A stretch of DNA of 18,392 bases from CAZXYS01 sp964645005 (GTDB lineage: Bacteria; Bacteroidota; Ignavibacteria; Kapaibacteriales; UBA2268): assembly GCA_964645005.1 (NCBI GenBank), contig CAZXYS010000058.1, positions 1 through 18,392 of the forward strand, written 5' to 3'. The notes beneath the pieces were generated by a model. It had not been told where the DNA came from. It did no database searches and worked only from the letters and a program-made list of their open reading frames with translations. The position numbers and the translations under genes are program-made. This document shows, piece by piece, positions 14,790 to 18,392 of this stretch (the stretch's first letter is position 1; each line of letters begins with the position of its first letter).

Positions 14790-15529
14790 ATAACGGCGTA
14801 GTCATAGAAACGGATAGGCTGACGAAGAGATTCGGGAAATTCACTGCGGTGGATGAGATCTCGTTCAATGTGGAGAAAGGGCAGATATTCGGATTCCTCG
14901 GCGCAAACGGCGCCGGTAAAACGACAGCCATCAAGATGCTTACAGGTCTGCTTCGACCGACGGCTGGAAATGCGACGGTCGCAGGCTTTGATGTCTATAA
15001 GCAGCATGAGAAGATTAAAAGGAATATCGGATACATGAGCCAGAGATTCTCACTGTACGACGATCTTTCCGTCAGGGAAAACATTGAATTCTATGGCGGT
15101 ATCTATGGTTTAAGAAACAAAAAATTAAAGAATAAATCGGAGATGCTTATTGATAAGCTCGGACTATCCGATGTAAAGAATTCTATGATATCGGAGCTCC
15201 CTCTGGGCTGGAAACAAAAGCTGGCGTTCTCTATAGCGCTCATTCACGATCCTGAGATTGTCTTCCTGGATGAACCTACCGGCGGCGTCGATCCTGTCAC
15301 GCGGCGGCAGTTCTGGGATATGATCTATGAGACGGCGGCTTCCGGGACAACGGTCTTTGTCACGACGCATTACATGGATGAGGCGGAATATTGCGATTAC
15401 GTATCAATTATGGTGGACGGCAGGATCGAAGCGCTGGATACGCCGGCTCGCATGAAGGCACAGTATGGCTGCGAGACAGTGAATGAAGTATTTGTCCTGC
15501 TCGCGAGACCGCAGAAGGTAGTGGGGTGA
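14786..15529 (+). CDS. ABC exporter ATPase, YbhF C-half type (degenerate signature)
   Basis: 247-aa ABC ATPase matching the second half of YbhF, which is a single fused polypeptide in E. coli. Walker A GANGAGKTT (39-47), Q-loop Gln86 (YMSQRFSLY), Walker B IVFLDEP (158-164) and H-loop His195 (VTTHYMDEAE) are all present, but the signature is ELPLGWKQ (137-144) instead of LSGGxxQ. Pairing with the upstream ATPase puts the good signature opposite this protein's complete catalytic site. The start is within the ATGA overlap with the previous gene. It is followed by a 139-bp structured spacer before the permeases. Typical substrates of the family are drugs or other small toxic molecules; none can be named here. 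Confidence 0.92.
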   Translation: MNNGVVIETDRLTKRFGKFTAVDEISFNVEKGQIFGFLGANGAGKTTAIKMLTGLLRPTAGNATVAGFDVYKQHEKIKRNIGYMSQRFSLYDDLSVRENIEFYGGIYGLRNKKLKNKSEMLIDKLGLSDVKNSMISELPLGWKQKLAFSIALIHDPEIVFLDEPTGGVDPVTRRQFWDMIYETAASGTTVFVTTHYMDEAEYCDYVSIMVDGRIEALDTPARMKAQYGCETVNEVFVLLARPQKVVG

Positions 15530-15560
15530 GAGTTCTAAGATTTAAGTTTTGAGTTCTAAG
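15530..15560. repeat. Direct repeat GAGTTCTAAG
   Basis: GAGTTCTAAG occurs at 15530-15539 and again at 15551-15560, with a similar TTTAAGTTTT between them. This T-rich GAGTT/TTAAG wording recurs after the last permease (18005 onward), suggesting low-complexity dispersed sequence at gene ends. Confidence 0.45.
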
Positions 15561-15578
15561 TTCTTTTAAAACCTTGTC

Positions 15579-15646
15579 ACAGTCAGTTGATAAATTGACA
15601 GGAAAAGCAATGACGCTGGAGTGTCAGAACGAGGATAACTGACTGT
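15579..15646. repeat. Nested inverted repeat between ATPase and permease genes
   Basis: The outer arms ACAGTCAGTT (15579-15588) and AACTGACTGT (15637-15646) are a perfect 10-bp inverted repeat. Inside, TGACA (15596-15600) and TGTCA (15622-15626) form a second pair. The RNA could fold into a two-tier stem inside the operon transcript, 23 bases before the permease ATG. There is no T-run, so a simple terminator is unlikely. It could be an mRNA processing or stability element, or a small repeat insertion. Confidence 0.6.
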
Positions 15647-15668
15647 ACCCTAATAAAAAGGTTAAAAA

Positions 15669-16775
15669 ATGAAGCAGTTTCTCGCATTTGTTAAGAAAGA
15701 AGTTTTCCATATCCTGAGGGATTTCAGGACGCTGATAGTTATGTTCGGGCTGCCGGTTATCCAGATACTGGTGTTCGGATTTGCAGTAAGGACAGAAGTC
15801 AATGAAGCCGACATCGGTATACTCGATAAATCCAAAGACCACGTAACAACCGAAATCACTAATAAGCTGCTTTCTTCAGGCTATTTTAACCTGAAAGCGT
15901 ATCTTAGCGATGATAGTCAAATAGAAAAGGTTTTCAAATCGGGTGAAGTTAACGAGGTCGTTGTATTCTCGCCAAACTTCGGGTATAAACTGCATAAAAA
16001 CGGCGAGGCAGGCGTGCAAATTATCTGCGATGCGAGCAATCCCAATCTGGCGAGTCTGCTCTCATCTTATACATATTCGATCGTAAAAGACTACCAGAAT
16101 GACCGTGCCAATGAGGGCGGCGTGCCTATAAAGCTCATTCCCGAAGTGAAGATGCTGTATAATCCGCAGTTGAAGAGCGTCTTCATGTTTGTTCCCGGAC
16201 TGATGGCGTTCATTCTGCTATTGATGTCGGCACTGATGACTTCAATCGCTATCGCCAGAGAGAAGGAGTTCGGTACGATGGAAGTGCTGCTGGTAACACC
16301 GCTAAAACCGGCTGTGATAATCCTTGGCAAAGTGCTGCCGTATATCCTGCTGGCTTTGTTGAATGCGGCGTCCGTGCTGGTGATCTCACTGACAGTTTTC
16401 GAAATACCATTTGAAGGCAGCTTTGCACTCTTCACTTTGGAAACGCTGCTTTTCCTCGTGACGTCGCTGTCGCTGGGCATTTTGATCTCAACATTGGCGA
16501 ATACGCAGCAGGTGGCGATGATGGTCTCGCTCGCCGGACTGATGATGCCGACAATGCTGCTATCCGGCTTTATTTTTCCGGTGGAGAATATGCCTGTTGT
16601 GTTGCAGTACATAAGCCATATTATCCCCGCAAAATGGTTCCTGGTTATTATTAAAGGCATTTTATTGAAGGGGGTTGGTTTTGACGCTATTTGGAAGGAA
16701 ACGGTAATTCTTTTGGGCATGACTGTGGTTTTCATTGTTCTTAGTATTCGTAATTTTAAGATAAGATTGGAGTAA
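15669..16775 (+). CDS. ABC-2 type exporter permease (YbhS-like)
   Basis: 368-aa ABC-2 family permease. An N-terminal cytoplasmic helix (FVKKEVFHILRD) and the first membrane segment (about 21-40, ending near FGFAVRTEV) precede a large extracytoplasmic domain of about 130 residues. Five further membrane segments start near 171 (FMFVPGLMAFILLLMSALM). The conserved coupling segment REKEFGTMEVLLVTPLKP (197-214), which contacts the ATPases, is intact. The family-typical SGFIFPVENMP and IIPAKWF follow near the end. It should form the channel together with the second permease, powered by the two upstream ATPases. The ATG at 15669 has only a weak AAGG upstream. Length and layout are normal. Confidence 0.92.
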   Translation: MKQFLAFVKKEVFHILRDFRTLIVMFGLPVIQILVFGFAVRTEVNEADIGILDKSKDHVTTEITNKLLSSGYFNLKAYLSDDSQIEKVFKSGEVNEVVVFSPNFGYKLHKNGEAGVQIICDASNPNLASLLSSYTYSIVKDYQNDRANEGGVPIKLIPEVKMLYNPQLKSVFMFVPGLMAFILLLMSALMTSIAIAREKEFGTMEVLLVTPLKPAVIILGKVLPYILLALLNAASVLVISLTVFEIPFEGSFALFTLETLLFLVTSLSLGILISTLANTQQVAMMVSLAGLMMPTMLLSGFIFPVENMPVVLQYISHIIPAKWFLVIIKGILLKGVGFDAIWKETVILLGMTVVFIVLSIRNFKIRLE

Positions 16776-16791
16776 AATGAGTATGCTCAGC

Positions 16792-16840
16792 CAGTTATAG
16801 CAACTGACCGAGACGGAATGCACACACTTGTCAGGTGTGC
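16792..16840. repeat. Two hairpins between the permease genes
   Basis: CAGTT (16792-16796) pairs with AACTG (16802-16806) around a 5-base loop, and GCACAC (16820-16825) pairs with GTGTGC (16835-16840) around a 9-base loop containing TGTCAG. The words CAGCCAGTT and TGTCAG echo CAGTCAGTT and TGTCAG in the spacer at 15579-15646, hinting at related elements. An in-frame GTG at 16835 lies inside the second hairpin. Confidence 0.5.
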
Positions 16841-16879
16841 CGCATCTTCAAAGTCACTAAAAAGAGAGTTGAATTCATC

Positions 16880-18004
16880 ATGAGAATTATACTAATATTA
16901 CTAAAAAAAGAATTCCTGCAGGTGCTGCGAAACAAGCAGATGCTGCCCATGATCTTCATCATGCCTATAGTGCAGTTGCTGCTGCTCGTTTATGCGGCGA
17001 CCTTCGAGGTTGATAATGTAGATTACGTACTGATGGAAGCCGATAAAACAAGGAAATCACGCCAACTCGCCGATAAATTCGATGCATCCGAATTCTTTAC
17101 TCTTGTAAATGTTACGCAATCGGATCAGCAGGCACATTCTCTGCTGGAGAGGAATGAAGCGCGCATGATATTGAAAATTCCTCATGATTTTGAAAAAGAT
17201 ATTGTCACCGGCAGGCAAACCAAAGTCCAGTTCATTATCAATGCGGAAGACGGCATGGCTGCCGGTATCATCAATTCCTACTCTAACGCTGTCGCCCTGG
17301 ATTTTTACAAAAAATTACTGCCAGTGACTATGACGCCTGAAGGGAAGAGCTTTAAGTCCATAAATATCAAAGAACGCTTCTGGTATAATCCTGAGCTTGA
17401 TTATAAGCAGTACATGGCGCCGGGCATTTTGGTTATCCTTGTGACTTTCATCGGGATGTTCCTCGCGGGGATGAATCTCGTGAAAGAGAAGGAAGTCGGC
17501 ACGATCGAGCAGCTAAACGTTACGCCTATCCGCAAATATCAATTTATTATCGGAAAGTTGCTGCCGTTCTGGATAATCGGGCTTGTGCTTCTGGGATTCG
17601 GGCTTATCCTCATAAAATTGTTTTATAATGTTCCGTTCGAAGGGAATCTTTTATTGTTTTTTTTTGTCACGGCGATCTATCTGCTGGTTGTGCTGGGTGC
17701 CGCCGTTCTTATCTCTACAGTCAGCGAAACACAGCAGCAGACGATGTTCCTGTCGTGGTTCATAGTCGTCGTCTTCATTATGATGAGCGGCATCTTTACA
17801 CCTATAGACAGTATGCCCGTCTGGGCTCAGAAGGTTACCCTATTCAATCCGCTTGCGCATTTCGGCGAAGTTATCCGCCGCGTCCTGTTGAAAGGCGCCG
17901 GATTCGAGAGCATACAGCTACAGTTTTGGATTCTCGCCGCCTTCGCTTTCCTGATGATCTCGCTTTCTGTGTGGAGATTCAGGAAGGTGGGGCAGCCGTT
18001 TTAA
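16880..18004 (+). CDS. ABC-2 type exporter permease (YbhR-like)
   Basis: 374-aa ABC-2 permease, the partner of the upstream one. MRIILILLKKEFLQVLRNK opens the protein with the usual amphipathic helix. The first membrane segment (about 22-40) is followed by an extracytoplasmic domain, then five C-terminal membrane segments from about 180 (APGILVILVTFIGMFLAGM). The coupling segment VKEKEVGTIEQLNVTPI (201-217) and the SGIFTPIDSMP and FNPLAHFGEVIR motifs are family-typical. I chose the ATG at 16880; an in-frame GTG at 16835 would add 15 residues with no resemblance to the family and sits in a hairpin. It is the last gene of the operon; non-coding repeat-rich DNA follows. Confidence 0.92.
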   Translation: MRIILILLKKEFLQVLRNKQMLPMIFIMPIVQLLLLVYAATFEVDNVDYVLMEADKTRKSRQLADKFDASEFFTLVNVTQSDQQAHSLLERNEARMILKIPHDFEKDIVTGRQTKVQFIINAEDGMAAGIINSYSNAVALDFYKKLLPVTMTPEGKSFKSINIKERFWYNPELDYKQYMAPGILVILVTFIGMFLAGMNLVKEKEVGTIEQLNVTPIRKYQFIIGKLLPFWIIGLVLLGFGLILIKLFYNVPFEGNLLLFFFVTAIYLLVVLGAAVLISTVSETQQQTMFLSWFIVVVFIMMSGIFTPIDSMPVWAQKVTLFNPLAHFGEVIRRVLLKGAGFESIQLQFWILAAFAFLMISLSVWRFRKVGQPF

Positions 18005-18062
18005 GAGTTTTTAGTTTTGGGTTTTATGTTAAGAATTAGCTGCCTGGACCGATGATTTTGAC

Positions 18063-18099
18063 CGCAGATTTCGCTGATTAGCCTGATTTACTGTGATTA
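18063..18099. repeat. Degenerate 9-bp tandem repeat (nnCnGATTn)
   Basis: CGCAGATTT, CGCTGATTA, GCCTGATTT and a 10-base ACTGTGATTA follow one another. This is the familiar CGCAGATT/CGCTGATT dispersed repeat wording of Bacteroidota and Chlorobi intergenic DNA, present here as four units. Confidence 0.55.
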
Positions 18100-18127
18100 A
18101 AAGCGAAGTTGAACTTTGCGGGAAATG

Positions 18128-18142
18128 TTGGGGCAGCCCCAA
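18128..18142. repeat. Short G/C hairpin
   Basis: TTGGGG (18128-18133) pairs with CCCCAA (18137-18142) around CAG. No T-run follows on the plus strand, so terminator activity for the export operon is possible but not shown. It lies about 125 bases after the last stop codon. Confidence 0.4.
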
Positions 18143-18157
18143 AAGTAAGGAACTGTG

Positions 18158-18185
18158 GTCATAGTTCGACTCCGCTCGCTATGAC
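18158..18185. repeat. Inverted repeat GTCATAG...CTATGAC
   Basis: Perfect 7-bp arms (18158-18164 and 18179-18185) flank TTCGACTCCGCTCG. The right half, CCGCTCGCTATGAC, resembles the end CCGCTCGCAATGAC of the element at 3754-3823, so this is probably a short relative of the same repeat family. Confidence 0.55.
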
Positions 18186-18204
18186 ACTCCTATAAACACT
18201 TGTT

Positions 18205-18269
18205 TTTGTCATCCTGAGCTGAACTTGCGAAATCCCGCTTCAGCGGGGCGGAGACGAAGGATAGACAAA
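18205..18269. repeat. Terminal-inverted-repeat element (GTCATCCTGAG family)
   Basis: TTTGTCATCCT (18205-18215) and AGGATAGACAAA (18258-18269) are inverted ends with one extra base. Inside is a hairpin CCCGC-TTCA-GCGGG (18234-18247). The wording GTCATCCTGAG...GACGAAGGAT is a widely scattered intergenic repeat in many bacteria and looks like a tiny non-autonomous element about 65 bp long. Confidence 0.65.
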
Positions 18270-18392
18270 CGCGACTTAGGAGTCAGCTTCAGATGGTCTG
18301 GAGCGGTTATTGCAGTGATTGGTTCGATTGACCGGACTTTGATTTGTAATTAAGATGATTTTTTTTGCTGTGTAAATTATTGATATTATTGA

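Larger units (their letters stand above)
18005..18392. other. Non-coding, repeat-rich region after the export operon
   Basis: 388 bases to the window edge with no credible gene on either strand. It holds a degenerate 9-bp tandem repeat, a GGGG/CCCC hairpin, and two different terminal-inverted-repeat elements (listed separately). The last roughly 110 bases show nothing I can assign. Confidence 0.6.

Noticed and set aside
15579..15646. The nested inverted repeat as a rho-independent terminator
   Set aside because: The outer stem has no following T-run and the loop is long. It lies inside an operon whose downstream genes should be co-expressed with the ATPases.
16091..16735. Minus-strand 214-aa frame within the first permease
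   Set aside because: It lies wholly antisense to a well-supported ABC-2 permease, is Ser/Thr/Lys-rich without domain features, and is explained as a shadow frame.
1..18392. CRISPR array, transposase, phage, toxin-antitoxin or defence genes
   Set aside because: I looked for regularly spaced identical repeats, DDE/HUH/recombinase motifs and known defence domains on both strands and found none. The repeats present are palindromic dispersed elements.
18005..18392. A small gene or structured RNA at the right edge
   Set aside because: No frame with a start signal and plausible protein was found. The structured parts are better explained by known-type dispersed repeats.

Overview
The window looks like a chromosomal segment from a member of the Bacteroidota/Ignavibacteria/Chlorobi (FCB) assemblage. 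The grounds are a Big_5 lipoprotein carrying the CANPQPPSGGPEDKTPP start typical of that group, a PolB-like DEDDy exonuclease, a lipoprotein BamD followed by a small beta-barrel protein, AT-rich intergenic DNA, mostly weak ribosome binding sites, and one good TTG/TAnnTTTG-type promoter. This is an inference from gene families; no rRNA or tRNA is present.

Layout. 80-1777 (-) is an Ig-like (Big_5) lipoprotein, divergent from a YihY/BrkB membrane protein (1902-2876, +). That gene is tail-to-tail with the PolB-like exonuclease (2881-3618, -). An intergenic stretch of about 300 bp carries a 70-bp palindromic repeat. Next comes a + strand envelope cluster: bamD (3924-4706), a small outer-membrane barrel (4734-5387) and a beta carbonic anhydrase (5393-6022). 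It converges on a beta-propeller-like lipoprotein (6182-7372, -) across a repeat-bearing spacer. A PLP aminotransferase (7508-8668) and tadA (8697-9170) follow on +. They face a REC-HisKA-HATPase protein (9253-10395) and purB (10525-11817), both on -. Then come an unrecognised glycine-zipper protein (12048-12917, +), a short - strand ORF that looks like only the C-terminal end of TsaB (12922-13230), and a YbaK-type deacylase (13258-13737, +).

The right third is a YbhF/YbhS/YbhR-like ABC-2 export operon on +: two ATPases overlapping by 4 bp (13866-14789, 14786-15529) and two permeases (15669-16775, 16880-18004). It is preceded by a promoter with an inverted-repeat operator sitting on the predicted transcription start, which suggests a TetR-type repressor. 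No regulator, HlyD adaptor or TolC gene is in the window. The two ATPases are complementary: the first lacks the Q-loop Gln and H-loop His, and the second has a degenerate signature motif. A heterodimer would therefore have one normal and one degenerate ATP site. The spacers between the later genes of the operon contain inverted repeats, and the last 388 bp is non-coding DNA packed with dispersed-repeat fragments.

I see no CRISPR array, transposase, phage gene or defence system. Most of the window is housekeeping. The parts most worth a second look are the export operon with its operator and spacers, the TsaB-like remnant, and the repeat families.
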